A stretch of 54,297 bases of DNA from Streptomyces turgidiscabies Car8 (GTDB lineage: Bacteria > Actinomycetota > Actinomycetes > Streptomycetales > Streptomycetaceae). Positions 46,588 to 54,297 of the stretch are shown here, in pieces. The number at the start of each line of letters is the position of its first letter. Within the stretch, counting starts at the first letter, position 1. The notes under the pieces are model-generated. The model saw nothing but the letters and a program-made list of their open reading frames with translations, searched no databases and had not been told where the DNA came from. A program made the translations under genes and the position numbers. The stretch is taken from assembly GCF_000331005.1 (NCBI RefSeq), contig NZ_AEJB01000209.1:1-54297 (forward strand), in the 5' to 3' direction.

Positions 46588-47077
46588 GCCCGGAACCTAC
46601 CATGAAGAAATTCTGAAAGATATCGGTCAAGTTTCCGCGCTATTCATGAACCAATTGTCGCGGCATCCTGTGTTGCACCGGCGGTCATGTGCCGCACCGG
46701 CTCGCTGGCCACCTCGGTGTTGCCACGGAGTGCACGTCCGACCGCGGAGTCAGGAGCGTCGATGAAATCTCATGACAGCGGCGTGCGGACCACAGGGTTA
46801 CCCGGCATCGGCTCGAGGCTGAAACGCGAAGTCAGCAGTGGGCAGATGTCCTGATCACTCTGGCCGTGTTCATCGGCTGCCAGCCGCGGTCTCGCGGTGA
46901 TCTCGTACTGCGGGCGGTCGGAGCCGCCGGAGACAGTGCTGCTCGGGCTCGGCCGTATCTATGCGGTGGGGACATCGCCCTGGCCGCGGACCGGAGCCTC
47001 GCGAACTTCGACCGGGCGTTGGCTGTCCGCCCACGAGCAGCGCTCGTCGAACAGGATTCCAAGAGAGGAGCAGCTTC
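46588..47077. other. Divergent control region of the catabolic locus
   Basis: No gene is supportable in these 490 bases. The first 70 bases next to the LysR start are A/T-richer than the surroundings (for example GAAATTCTGAAAGATATCGG) and are the likely LysR-box/promoter area. The rest reads as Arg-rich noise or gene debris. Confidence 0.4.
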
Positions 47078-47275
47078 ATGAATTCCCGGGTGGCCGCCGT
47101 CACGGGCGGCTCGAGCGGACTCGGAAAGGCCTCGGCACGACGCCTGGCCGCCCACGGAAATGACATCGCGACGAAGTCCAGGGAGTGCGGCGACGGTGTA
47201 CGCGCGACGGTCGGCAAATCACCCTGGATCCAGGCTCGTTCGGACGGGAGTGGGCTGTGCCGCTGGTGGATGTGA
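47078..47275 (+). pseudogene. Truncated SDR dehydrogenase N-terminus
   Basis: ATG 47078 follows AGAGGAG and opens as a perfect SDR start (MNSRVAAVTGGSSGLGKASA, RRLAAHGNDIA) with the TGxxxGxG cofactor motif. After about 33 codons homology ends abruptly and the frame reads noise to a stop at 47275, overlapping the tautomerase gene. A deletion fused the start of an SDR gene to the next gene's leader. Confidence 0.6.
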
Positions 47276-47445
47276 CCTGGTACGAGGGGCGCTCGCACGA
47301 GCAGAAGGAGCAGCTCGCACGCGCGATCTGCGAGGCCTTCGTGGAGATCGGCAACGCGCGTCCGGACACGGTCCACGTGATCTTTCGCGACGTGGACCCC
47401 ACTCAGTGGTTCAAGTCGGCAGAACTGTTGGAGGAAGAGCGATGA
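47257..47445 (+). CDS. 4-oxalocrotonate tautomerase-like enzyme
   Basis: The 62-residue protein begins (after the GTG-encoded Met) with Pro, the catalytic base of the tautomerase superfamily: PLVDVTWYEGRSHEQKEQLA, RAICEAFVEIGNARPDTVHV, FRDVDPTQWFKS. Small tautomerases act as hexamers on enol/keto acids and as dehalogenases or hydratases. GTG 47257 is preferred over upstream starts because it places Pro at position 1 and GGGAG precedes it. It overlaps the next gene as ATGA. Confidence 0.83.
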   Translation: MPLVDVTWYEGRSHEQKEQLARAICEAFVEIGNARPDTVHVIFRDVDPTQWFKSAELLEEER

Positions 47446-48014
47446 CCATGCGGATCCGCAAGATCCTGAGCGTCCGGGAAGAGACCCGGTCCGAGGGCGG
47501 CCAGGAAGCGGACCGGCCTCTCGTCAAGGCGGCCGCGATCGCCGTGCTGAGCAACCCCTATGCCGGACGGCCCTACTCCGACGACCTCGCGGCGATCACC
47601 GACGACAACTACGAGCTCGGCCGCTTGTTGGCCTCCACCGCTGCCGAGACCCTCGGACTCGAGGTCGAGGGCTACGGCAAGGCGTCCCTCGTGGGCGTCG
47701 GCGGAGAGATCGAGCACGGCGTCGCTCACAAGATCGGCGAGTTCGGCAAGGGCGTCCGCGACGCGGTGGGCGGCGAGGCGTGGATCTCCTCGGTCAGCAA
47801 GCGCTGCGGCCCCGGGGTACAGATCGACGTCCCCCTCGCCTACAAGGACGAGATCTGGGTCCGCTCGCACTACGACGCCTTCACCCTGTTCGTTCCCGAC
47901 GCACCGCTCGCCGACGAGGTGGCCGTCATCGTGGCCGTCTCCTCCCGCGGCCGGCTCAACGACCGCGTCGGCGGCATGACGGTCGAGGATGCGAAGAGCC
48001 GGGAGGCGTCGTGA
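47442..48014 (+). CDS. DUF1185 'amino acid synthesis' family protein
   Basis: This 190-residue protein shows the family's core: IRKILSVREETRSEGGQEAD, KAAAIAVLSNPYAGRPYSDD, YGKASLVGVGGEIEHGVA and HYDAFTLFVPDAPLADEVAV. DUF1185 (AA_synth) proteins recur in catabolic clusters with amidohydrolases; the biochemical role is not settled. It is coupled by four-base overlaps to the tautomerase before and the enamidase after, so they are co-translated. Confidence 0.78.
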   Translation: MTMRIRKILSVREETRSEGGQEADRPLVKAAAIAVLSNPYAGRPYSDDLAAITDDNYELGRLLASTAAETLGLEVEGYGKASLVGVGGEIEHGVAHKIGEFGKGVRDAVGGEAWISSVSKRCGPGVQIDVPLAYKDEIWVRSHYDAFTLFVPDAPLADEVAVIVAVSSRGRLNDRVGGMTVEDAKSREAS

Positions 48015-49162
48015 GCACCCTCGACATCATCAATCTCGCCGGCGCCGTCAGCGGGCGGCTCGGTGACCCGCTCATGGCGATCGAGTCGGTCCGCTGCGTC
48101 GACGGACAGATCGCGGCGCTCGGCGCCGACGGTGCAGCCGACGACGCCGACGTCACCCTCGACGCCAACGGAGCGATCCTCGCCCCGGGCCTCATCGACA
48201 CCCACGTGCATGTCACCTTCGGCGACTGGACTCCCCGGCAGCAGACCGTCGGCTGGATCGAGAGCTACATGCACGGCGGCACGACACTGATGATGTCGGC
48301 CTCCGAGATCCACGTCCCCGGGCGTCCCAGCGACCGCGCCGGCCTCAAGGGCCTCGCGATCGCGGCGCAGCGATCCTGGGAGAACATCCGTCCGGGCGGC
48401 GTCAAGGTGCTCGGGGGGTCGGTCATCATCAGCCCCTCCCTGCGGGAAGAGGACTTCGCGGAGCTGGCCGCCGAGCGCGTCGGCCTGGCGAAGGTGGGAT
48501 TCGGTGCCTTCGAGAGCCAGTCGGACGCGGCCCCGCTGGTACGCGCAGCCCAGGCCGCGGGGTTCATCGTCATGAACCACACAGGCGGCGCGTCCGTTCC
48601 CGGGTCCGCGGCCGTCTCGCTCGACGACGTCATCGCGCTCGGCTGCGACATCGTCGGCCACGCGAACGGCGGCACGACCTCCCTTCCCGACGAGCACCTC
48701 AAGGCCGTCTTCGAGGCTCCCGGAGCTCTCCAGCTGGTGCAGGCCGGCAACCTGCGCTCCAGCCTGCTGATGCTCGAGATCGCCAAGGAGCGCGACGAGC
48801 TCGGCCGCATCCTGATCGCCACCGACTCGCCCACCGGCACCGGCGTGATGCCGCTCGGCATGATCAAGACGGTCGCCGAGTTCTCCTCCCTCGGTGGCCT
48901 CAGCGCCACGGACGCCCTCGCGCTCGCCACCGGGAACGGCGGCCGGGTGCTTCGCCGCCGCGAGGGCATCATCGAGATCGGTCGCCCCGCCGACTTCGTG
49001 CTCATGCAGCCTCCCAGCGGAGGCGTCGCCACCGACGCGCTCTCCGCCATCGAACGCGGGGACATCCCCGGCATCGGCGGTGTCGTCATCGACGGCGAGG
49101 TGCGCGCTCTGCGTTCTCGCAACAGCCCCGCCCCCGCCCGGCTCGCGACCCAACGGTCCTGA
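48011..49162 (+). CDS. Enamidase-like amidohydrolase
   Basis: This 383-residue metal-dependent amidohydrolase shows IDTHVHVTFGDWTPRQQT (HxH metal ligands), MHGGTTLMMSASEIHVPGRP, ENIRPGGVKVLGGSVI, MNHTGGASVPGS, VGHANGGTTSLP and the Asp in LIATDSPTGTGVMPLG. The phrases match enamidase of Eubacterium barkeri nicotinate fermentation across the whole length; that enzyme hydrolyses 1,4,5,6-tetrahydro-6-oxonicotinate to 2-formylglutarate. The same or a related cyclic enamide substrate is inferred. It starts at GTG 48011 overlapping the DUF1185 stop. Confidence 0.82.
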   Translation: MSTLDIINLAGAVSGRLGDPLMAIESVRCVDGQIAALGADGAADDADVTLDANGAILAPGLIDTHVHVTFGDWTPRQQTVGWIESYMHGGTTLMMSASEIHVPGRPSDRAGLKGLAIAAQRSWENIRPGGVKVLGGSVIISPSLREEDFAELAAERVGLAKVGFGAFESQSDAAPLVRAAQAAGFIVMNHTGGASVPGSAAVSLDDVIALGCDIVGHANGGTTSLPDEHLKAVFEAPGALQLVQAGNLRSSLLMLEIAKERDELGRILIATDSPTGTGVMPLGMIKTVAEFSSLGGLSATDALALATGNGGRVLRRREGIIEIGRPADFVLMQPPSGGVATDALSAIERGDIPGIGGVVIDGEVRALRSRNSPAPARLATQRS

Positions 49163-49189
49163 CTCTTCCCGATGCGTAAAGGACACGCC

Positions 49190-49693
49190 GTGGACCTGAA
49201 GACACTTCGTACGACCGACCAGCGGTGGGAGATCGCCCTACTGAGCGGCCCCAACACCACCAGCCAACTCCAGCCTGCCGACGCGTTCGAGCGTGAGCTG
49301 CACATGTGGGGCGACAGCCTCGGGATCGCGGTTCAGCACTTCCAGTCCAACCACGAGGGCAAGCTGCTGGAGTACGTCCACGCGAACGCCGGCCACGTCA
49401 ACGGGTTCCTCGTGAACCCCGGCGGCCTGGTGCGCGTAGGCGAGTCCCTGCGGCACGTCCTCAAGGACGCCAAGAAACCCGCCATCGAGGTGCACCTGAG
49501 CCAGGAGGAGCTCCGAGGCGAATCGATCTTCGCCCCCAGCGTCACCGGGATTTTCGCCGGGCCCGGCCGACACGCGGTACTGGGAGCCCTGGTGGCCCTT
49601 TCCCTCGCGCTCGACGACCTCGACTTCCTCAACCCCGAGGGAACGAGCGAGATCAACCGCTCGCACGGCAACCCACGTTCCCTCTACGGCTGA
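49190..49693 (+). CDS. Type II dehydroquinase-like protein, copy 1 (divergent)
   Basis: The 167-residue protein has the AroQ flavodoxin-like framework: EIALLSGPNTTSQLQP for the NGPNL strand, FQSNHEGKLLEYVHANAG, FLVNPGGLVRVGESLRHVL and AIEVHLSQEELRGESIF. Compared with true AroQ, the lid Arg and Tyr are absent, NxGGLTHTS reads NPGGLVRVG (the His is lost), and only the EVH His is kept. It is unlikely to dehydrate dehydroquinate. Start GTG 49190 follows AAAGGA by six bases. A paralogue follows 14 bases later; the two may form a mixed oligomer. Confidence 0.78.
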   Translation: MDLKTLRTTDQRWEIALLSGPNTTSQLQPADAFERELHMWGDSLGIAVQHFQSNHEGKLLEYVHANAGHVNGFLVNPGGLVRVGESLRHVLKDAKKPAIEVHLSQEELRGESIFAPSVTGIFAGPGRHAVLGALVALSLALDDLDFLNPEGTSEINRSHGNPRSLYG

Positions 49694-49707
49694 CCCGGAG
49701 GCTTCAG

Positions 49708-50205
49708 ATGACCAACGCAGACACCGCAGGCAGTGCGGGCACCACGGGCACCCAGGACGGCAGGCGCCTCCGTTTCGCACTGCTCAACGGCCTGAACATG
49801 ACCAATCTCGGCCGGCGCGACCAGAACATCTACGGGAGCATCGCCTCGCTCCAGGCGCTCGAGGACCTGGTCGCCGAAGTCGGCGACGCCGTCGGTGTCG
49901 ACGTGACCGCCTTCCACTCCAACCACGAAGGCGACCTCGTCGACTTCCTCGAGGCCAACCCGCACATGGACGGCTACGTCATCAACCCCGGCGGGCTCTG
50001 GGCATTCGGCGACCCCACTCGCATCGCCCTCGAGGAGACCGGCAGGCCGTTCGTCGAGGTGCACTTCGCCAACATCTTCGCGACCGGACACCTCTCCACG
50101 TTCACCCAGTCCTGCGACGCCACCGTCATGGGTCTGCGCCACCACGGCTACATAGGAGCGGTCGTCGCGCTGGCCGCTTCGGTCCGCGCGCCCGCCAGTA
50201 ACTGA
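49708..50205 (+). CDS. Type II dehydroquinase-like protein, copy 2 (divergent)
   Basis: The 165-residue paralogue is closer to AroQ: FALLNGLNMTNLGRRDQNIY keeps the Asn, lid Arg and Tyr; FHSNHEGDLVDFLEANP, VINPGGLWAFGDPTRIAL and FVEVHFANIF follow. The active-site His of GGLTHTS is replaced (GGLWAFG) and the late Arg after EVH is missing (ATGHLSTF). A variable Gly/Thr-rich N-terminal 18 residues precede the fold. Start ATG 49708 follows CCGGAGG. Its place beside an enamidase suggests a dehydration or aldol-type step on a pathway intermediate (inference). Confidence 0.78.
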   Translation: MTNADTAGSAGTTGTQDGRRLRFALLNGLNMTNLGRRDQNIYGSIASLQALEDLVAEVGDAVGVDVTAFHSNHEGDLVDFLEANPHMDGYVINPGGLWAFGDPTRIALEETGRPFVEVHFANIFATGHLSTFTQSCDATVMGLRHHGYIGAVVALAASVRAPASN

Positions 50206-50305
50206 CCACGGTTGCGCAATCCGCACCAACGGGATCGACATGCCGAACACCCCACGCCGAGACGCTCATCGTCCCGACACGGCAACCATGACGAGGAGGA
50301 CGGAG

Positions 50306-51178
50306 ATGTCCGAACCCGACGTCGGCAGCTACAGGCGGCCCGGCAACCTTGCCGAACTCCTGACCCTGCTGGACCGCCGACCGGCGTCGGTGCTCGCCGG
50401 CGGCACCGACCTCGTCGTGATGCGCGCCGACGGAACGATCGACCCCGCACACGACATCGTCGACATCAAGGGCGTCCCCGACCTGCGAGGAATCACTCTC
50501 GACGCGGACGGCACGCTCACCATCGGCGCCGCCACCTCCTTGCGGGAGCTGGCCAGGACCACCGTCATCCCGCCCAACGCGATCACCGACGGAGCGGCAC
50601 TTGTCGGCGGCTGGCAGACCCGCGCACGCGGAACGATCGGGGGCAACATCTGCCGGGCCTCACCAGCAGGCGACACCCTCCCCGGGGTTCTGGCCGCAGA
50701 CGCTCAGCTGGAGCTCGCCTCCACCACCGGGACACGACTGGTACCAGGACACGAATTCTTCACCGGGCCGGGCCGGACGGTCCGCAAACCCGACGAGCTG
50801 CTCACCCGGATCATCGTTCCCGCGTCCCGAGGTGCCTCCGCGTATCTGCGCTTCACCTACCGTCTCGCGATGGACCTGGCCGTCGTCGGCGTGGCAGCCC
50901 ATCTGGAGATCGAGAACGGACGCTGCGTAGCCGCCCGCGTGGCGCTCGGCGCGGCCGCGGCCACTCCTGTGGTGGCTCCCGACGCCGCCGACGCGCTCAT
51001 CGGGACACGGCTGGACGCATCCTCCATCGAGGCCGCCGCCAAGCTGGTGCTCAACACCGCCACCCCCATCGACGACGGCCGAGGCTCACGTGCCCACCGG
51101 CGCACCGTGCTACCAGTGCTCGCCAGACGCGTGATCGGCATCGCGTTCGAGCGTGCGCGAGAAGGACACCGAGGATGA
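50306..51178 (+). CDS. Molybdenum hydroxylase, FAD-binding medium subunit
   Basis: This is the CoxM/XdhB-type subunit of 290 residues that passes electrons from the Fe-S clusters to FAD. Motifs: VLAGGTDLVVMRADG (FAD pyrophosphate loop), DIKGVPDLRGI, TIGAATSLRELA, and TRARGTIGGNICRASPAGD (second FAD loop), with a C-terminal CO_deh_flav_C region. Start ATG 50306 is six bases after AGGAGG. Overlap with the small subunit is ATGA; the order medium-small-large is that of CO dehydrogenase- and nicotine-dehydrogenase-type enzymes. Confidence 0.87.
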   Translation: MSEPDVGSYRRPGNLAELLTLLDRRPASVLAGGTDLVVMRADGTIDPAHDIVDIKGVPDLRGITLDADGTLTIGAATSLRELARTTVIPPNAITDGAALVGGWQTRARGTIGGNICRASPAGDTLPGVLAADAQLELASTTGTRLVPGHEFFTGPGRTVRKPDELLTRIIVPASRGASAYLRFTYRLAMDLAVVGVAAHLEIENGRCVAARVALGAAAATPVVAPDAADALIGTRLDASSIEAAAKLVLNTATPIDDGRGSRAHRRTVLPVLARRVIGIAFERAREGHRG

Positions 51179-51648
51179 CTACACGCATGACCCTGCGGGT
51201 CAACGGCTCGGACCAAGACATCGAGGTCGCGCCCGACACGCTGCTCCTGGACGCCCTTCGCTACGACTGCGGTCTCACCGGCGCGAAACTCGGATGCGGC
51301 ACCGGCGACTGCGGTGCCTGCACCGTCACCATGGACGGCGAAGCCGTCAACAGCTGCCTCGTGTACGCGCTGGAATGCGAGGGGCACTCGGTGGAGACGG
51401 TCGAAGGCGTCACCGCGAGCGGGATCGGCGCGGTCGTCGCCGAGGAGTTCGTGAAGGCCGACGCCGTCCAGTGCGGCTTCTGCAGTCCTGGAATCGTCAT
51501 GTCGACCTGCGCGCTGCTCGCCAGGACCGAACCAGGAGCGGCCACCGACGAGGACATCAAGGAAGCACTCGCCGGCAACCTGTGCCGCTGCACCGGCTAC
51601 CTGCCGATCCTCGAAGCCGTCCGACGAGCGAGTGGGGCACCGCGATGA
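51175..51648 (+). CDS. Molybdenum hydroxylase, 2Fe-2S small subunit
   Basis: The 157-residue CoxS/XdhC-type protein has both clusters: the plant-ferredoxin type at GAKLGCGTGDCGACTV with a fourth Cys in AVNSCLV, and the alpha-helical type at QCGFCSPGIVMS and NLCRCTGYLP. All eight ligands are present. It starts at ATG 51175 inside the medium subunit stop and ends inside the large subunit start, so all three are co-translated. Confidence 0.9.
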   Translation: MTTRMTLRVNGSDQDIEVAPDTLLLDALRYDCGLTGAKLGCGTGDCGACTVTMDGEAVNSCLVYALECEGHSVETVEGVTASGIGAVVAEEFVKADAVQCGFCSPGIVMSTCALLARTEPGAATDEDIKEALAGNLCRCTGYLPILEAVRRASGAPR

Positions 51649-53987
51649 GCACAGAAGAGTACGGTCCCCACACGAACATCGGCACCCAGCTCGTCCGCCG
51701 CGACGCGGCCGAGCGCCTCACCGGCCACGCCGCCTACACCGAGGACATCCGCCTCCCTGGGATGCTCTACGGCGTCCTCGTGCAGTCGCCCGTCGCGGCC
51801 GGTCGGCTCCTCGGCATCAACGTCACCCGGGCAGTGGCACTCGACGGCGTCGTCAAGGTGCTGACGGCCGAGGACGTGACGGGCCGCCGCTACGGGAACT
51901 ACGTCAAGGACCAGCCCATCTTCGCCCGTGACCGGGTCAGGTTCGTCGGCGAACCCGTCGCGATGGTCGCGGCCACGTCCCTGGCCATCGCCCGTCGGGC
52001 GGCAGGCGTGGTCGAGGTCGACATCGAGGTGACCGCACCCGTGGTCGACCTCCGCGAGGCACTGACGAGCGCCGAGGTGCTCGTGCACGACCGGGACACG
52101 AACGTCATCGAGGACGTCCACATCTCGCGAGGTGACGTCGAGGCCGTCTTCGCCACGGCACACGCCGTGGTGCACACCGAGATCGAGTCGCACCGGGCAC
52201 ACCAGGCCTACCTCGAACCACGAGCGGTGACCGCCGCGCCCGCCCCCGGCGGGTTCTCGCTGATCATGAGCACCCAACAACCGTTCGGCGTACGCGCCCA
52301 GCTCGCTGAGCTGTTCGACATCCCCACCGGCGCCATCGAGGTGCGGGTGCCCGCCGTCGGCGGCGGCTTCGGCGGCAAGCTGCACCTTCTGTTCGCACCC
52401 CAGGCGGCCGCGATGACCCTGGCCACCGGTCGTCCCGTCCAGATCGTCTGCTCCCGCGCGGAGGACATGGCGACCGGCAACCCGCGCGAGAACTCGATCG
52501 TGCGGATGTCCAGCGCGGTCGACGAGTCGGGCCGCATCCTGGCCCGCAGGTGCGACGTCGTGCTCGACGCCGGCGCGTACGCGATGGACACCCCCGTCCT
52601 GACCTCGATGGCCGCGTTCTACGCGACCGGCCCCTACCGCATCGACGCCCTCGACATCCGAGGCCGTGCCGTCTACACCAACACCTGCCCGACCGGCTCG
52701 TTCCGCGGCCCGTCGGGCCCCCAGATGGTCTACGCCGTCGAGGCCCAGATCGAGGACATCGCCGAACGGCTCGAGATGGACCCCGCAGAGGTCCGACGAC
52801 GCAACTTCATCGGCGAAGGTGACCGCGGTCCCACGGGCGAGCTCATCACCCTCCGCGGGACGACCGACGAGTGCATGCGGGTCGTCGAGAGCCGCCTCCA
52901 GCGATGGCGGCAGGCCGACGTCGCCCCGGGTGACCACCGGCGACGGGGCTACGGGCTCGCCTGCGCCTGGTGGTCCACCCTTGGCACGCCGTCGGCCGCG
53001 ACCGTCGAACTGCACGAGGACGGCACCGCGACGCTCTCCTCGGGCGGAACCGAGATCGGGACCGGCGCCATCTCGACCGCATTGCCGAGCATGGTCGCCG
53101 AAGAGCTCGGACTGCGGCCCGATCGCGTCGTCCTGAAGTCCGGCAGCACCCGGGACTCCCCCTACGACTCAGGCTCCCGCGGCAGCCGCACCATGTTCGC
53201 CACCGGCAACGCCACGGTCCTCGCCGCTCGCGCCGTCGCCGAGCAGATCAGGAACGAAGCGTCACGACTGCTCGAGGTCGACCCGGACGACCTGGTGCTC
53301 CGCGAAGGACGCGTCGAGGTCAAGGGCGCACCGGAGACGGGCATGACCATCGGCGAAGCGTCCGCATCCGCTCACACGCGTTCCGGCCCGGTGGTCGCGA
53401 CCGGTCGATACCGAGCGGAGCTCGCGCCCGTCGAAGGCTCCGACCTTCAGGGCGCACGCTTCCTCAGACTGGGTGAGCCCACCTTCCACTGTCACGGCGT
53501 GGAGATCGCCCTGGACGAGGAGACCGGACGCGTCGACGTCCTCAACTTCGTCGCCGTCCACGATGTCGGCAGGGTCGTCAACCCCGTCGGCGCACGCGGA
53601 CAGGTCGAGGGAGGCGTGGTGCAGGGCATCGGCTACGCCCTGACGGAGAACCTCAGGACGAACGACGCGGGAGTCATCGTCAACGGCAACTTCCACGACT
53701 ATCGGCTTCCGACCATCGCCGACGTACCGCCGGACATCGAGACCGTCTTCATCGAGACGAACCACTCGCGCACCGGACCGTTCGGAGCGAAGGGCCTGGG
53801 CGAGCCCCCGGTGATCCTCCCGGCGGCGGCCGTCGGCTCGGCTCTCCGTGACCTCCTGGGAGTACAGCCGTACCACCTGCCCCTGGACGCGGACCGGGTC
53901 GTTCTCACGATGGCCGAGCGGGACTCCCGTCCGGCGCCGGGGTCGCCGCCGACAGCGCGCCCGCCGGCACCGGAGGTTGGGGGATGA
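51645..53987 (+). CDS. Molybdenum hydroxylase, molybdopterin-binding large subunit
   Basis: The 780-residue CoxL/XdhA-type catalytic subunit has an N-terminal a/b hammerhead (LVRRDAAERLTGHAAYTEDI), STQQPFGVRAQLAELF, AVGGGFGGKLHLLFAPQAAA (Mo-cofactor loop), GSFRGPSGPQMVYAVEAQIE, RGSRTMFATGNAT and the catalytic Glu in KGLGEPPVILPAA. It lacks the AYRCAFR loop of aerobic CO dehydrogenase, so a heteroaromatic or aldehyde substrate is likelier. In context with enamidase, hydroxylation of a nicotinate-like ring is inferred. It needs molybdopterin maturation proteins (XdhC/CoxF type) not seen in the window. Confidence 0.88.
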   Translation: MSTEEYGPHTNIGTQLVRRDAAERLTGHAAYTEDIRLPGMLYGVLVQSPVAAGRLLGINVTRAVALDGVVKVLTAEDVTGRRYGNYVKDQPIFARDRVRFVGEPVAMVAATSLAIARRAAGVVEVDIEVTAPVVDLREALTSAEVLVHDRDTNVIEDVHISRGDVEAVFATAHAVVHTEIESHRAHQAYLEPRAVTAAPAPGGFSLIMSTQQPFGVRAQLAELFDIPTGAIEVRVPAVGGGFGGKLHLLFAPQAAAMTLATGRPVQIVCSRAEDMATGNPRENSIVRMSSAVDESGRILARRCDVVLDAGAYAMDTPVLTSMAAFYATGPYRIDALDIRGRAVYTNTCPTGSFRGPSGPQMVYAVEAQIEDIAERLEMDPAEVRRRNFIGEGDRGPTGELITLRGTTDECMRVVESRLQRWRQADVAPGDHRRRGYGLACAWWSTLGTPSAATVELHEDGTATLSSGGTEIGTGAISTALPSMVAEELGLRPDRVVLKSGSTRDSPYDSGSRGSRTMFATGNATVLAARAVAEQIRNEASRLLEVDPDDLVLREGRVEVKGAPETGMTIGEASASAHTRSGPVVATGRYRAELAPVEGSDLQGARFLRLGEPTFHCHGVEIALDEETGRVDVLNFVAVHDVGRVVNPVGARGQVEGGVVQGIGYALTENLRTNDAGVIVNGNFHDYRLPTIADVPPDIETVFIETNHSRTGPFGAKGLGEPPVILPAAAVGSALRDLLGVQPYHLPLDADRVVLTMAERDSRPAPGSPPTARPPAPEVGG

Positions 53988-54109
53988 AGTGGTTCCAGAG
54001 CCTGGTGCGCTTCCTCAGCGACGCCTTCGACGGCGTCACCAAGGCATGGAGCACGAACGACGAGCCCTCGTCGAAGCCGCCGTCGCCGCCGGTCACGCCC
54101 CCCTGGTGA
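53984..54109 (+). CDS. Small coupled ORF, 41 residues
   Basis: ATG 53984 overlaps the large-subunit stop (ATGA) and follows GGAGG by eight bases. It reads MKWFQSLVRFLSDAFDGVT, then a Ser/Pro-rich tail ending TPPW. The amphipathic N-terminal helix could bind a membrane or a partner protein. No family is recognised, and at this length it could be a chance frame; the coupling and ribosome site are the support. Confidence 0.4.
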   Translation: MKWFQSLVRFLSDAFDGVTKAWSTNDEPSSKPPSPPVTPPW

Positions 54110-54297
54110 GGCACCTGACCCTCCGCCGAAGGAACTCGCCGGTCGGCTCCGACCACAAGTGCCGGGCCAAAGCGTCCTGACGCAGCACCACCCTGTCGGC
54201 GATGTGGTCGTGCGATCACCCGTATCGGCCTGTCCCTGGTCACGTGGCGGCCACGCGCAACTCTCCCTGTAGAGAGGACCGTTTGACACTCACCCCC
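54110..54297. other. Window end; possible start of a further gene
   Basis: Nothing coding is visible until the end, where AGAGAGGA at 54271-54278 precedes a TTG at 54283 (LTLTP), possibly the start of the next operon gene running off the window. Confidence 0.25.

Noticed and set aside
49190..50205. Shikimate-pathway dehydroquinases (aroQ)
   Set aside because: Key catalytic residues are replaced and the genes sit in a catabolic operon without aro genes.
1..54297. CRISPR array
   Set aside because: A Cas4-like nuclease is present, but no evenly spaced direct repeats with unique spacers or other cas genes were seen.
1..54297. tRNA or rRNA genes and integrase attachment sites
   Set aside because: No cloverleaf with TTCGA-type T arm, no rRNA text and no integrase gene were found, so an integrative element with att sites cannot be claimed.

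Overview
The window is about 54 kb of very GC-rich DNA with strong third-position G/C bias, GTG starts, GGAGG-type ribosome sites and four-base ATGA/GTGA gene overlaps. With its SapA-like secreted protein, HxlR/WYL/TetR regulators and IS5/IS3/IS110 elements, this points to a Streptomyces or a close actinomycete. The content is accessory. Many insertion sequences, truncated genes, frameshifts and nonsense codons suggest an arm region or genomic island. Some single-base breaks could instead be assembly errors.

Region 1 (1-13487) is a DNA-processing and defence block. On the minus strand sbcD follows the 5' end of sbcC. On the plus strand come a winged-helix/coiled-coil candidate protein, a Cas4/AddB-like nuclease with Fe-S cysteines and a PD-(D/E)XK core (frameshifted), an unrecognised 503-residue protein and a Dna2/Upf1-like SF1 helicase. 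A complete-order Wadjet operon (jetABCD) follows, with a one-base frameshift in jetC. The nuclease, unknown and helicase genes look like a split Dna2 and are the best candidate here for an undescribed defence module.

Region 2 (13488-32148) is a patchwork. It holds a small orphan protein, an NTF2-like protein, an MBL-fold hydrolase divergent from an HxlR regulator, and an IS5-family element carrying a non-transposase passenger gene. Next come an extra DnaE-type polymerase and a haloalkane dehalogenase divergent from a WYL regulator with two matching palindromic operators. Then follow an SGNH hydrolase, a TetR-SDR-MBL operon with a perfect palindrome, regulator and Nudix remnants, and two secreted proteins, one SapA-like.

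Region 3 (32149-38287) is a gene graveyard and IS nest. A Fic-like gene is cut by an IS110 fragment. A 313-bp inverted copy of that fragment lies 1.1 kb away and is itself split by an 885-bp IS5-type element with a 3-bp target duplication. A further IS end with a 175-residue passenger gene follows.

Region 4 (38288-54297) is a catabolic locus. The minus-strand arm encodes an APC permease (amber stop), a flavin/4Fe-4S oxidoreductase, EtfB (split by an IS3 element) and EtfA (frameshifted and truncated). A LysR regulator separates it from an intact plus-strand operon: a 4-oxalocrotonate tautomerase-like protein, a DUF1185 protein, an enamidase-like amidohydrolase, two divergent type II dehydroquinase-like proteins, a three-subunit molybdenum hydroxylase and a small coupled ORF. 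Together these suggest breakdown of an N-heteroaromatic compound through a partly reduced cyclic enamide, as in nicotinate fermentation. The substrate cannot be read from the sequence.
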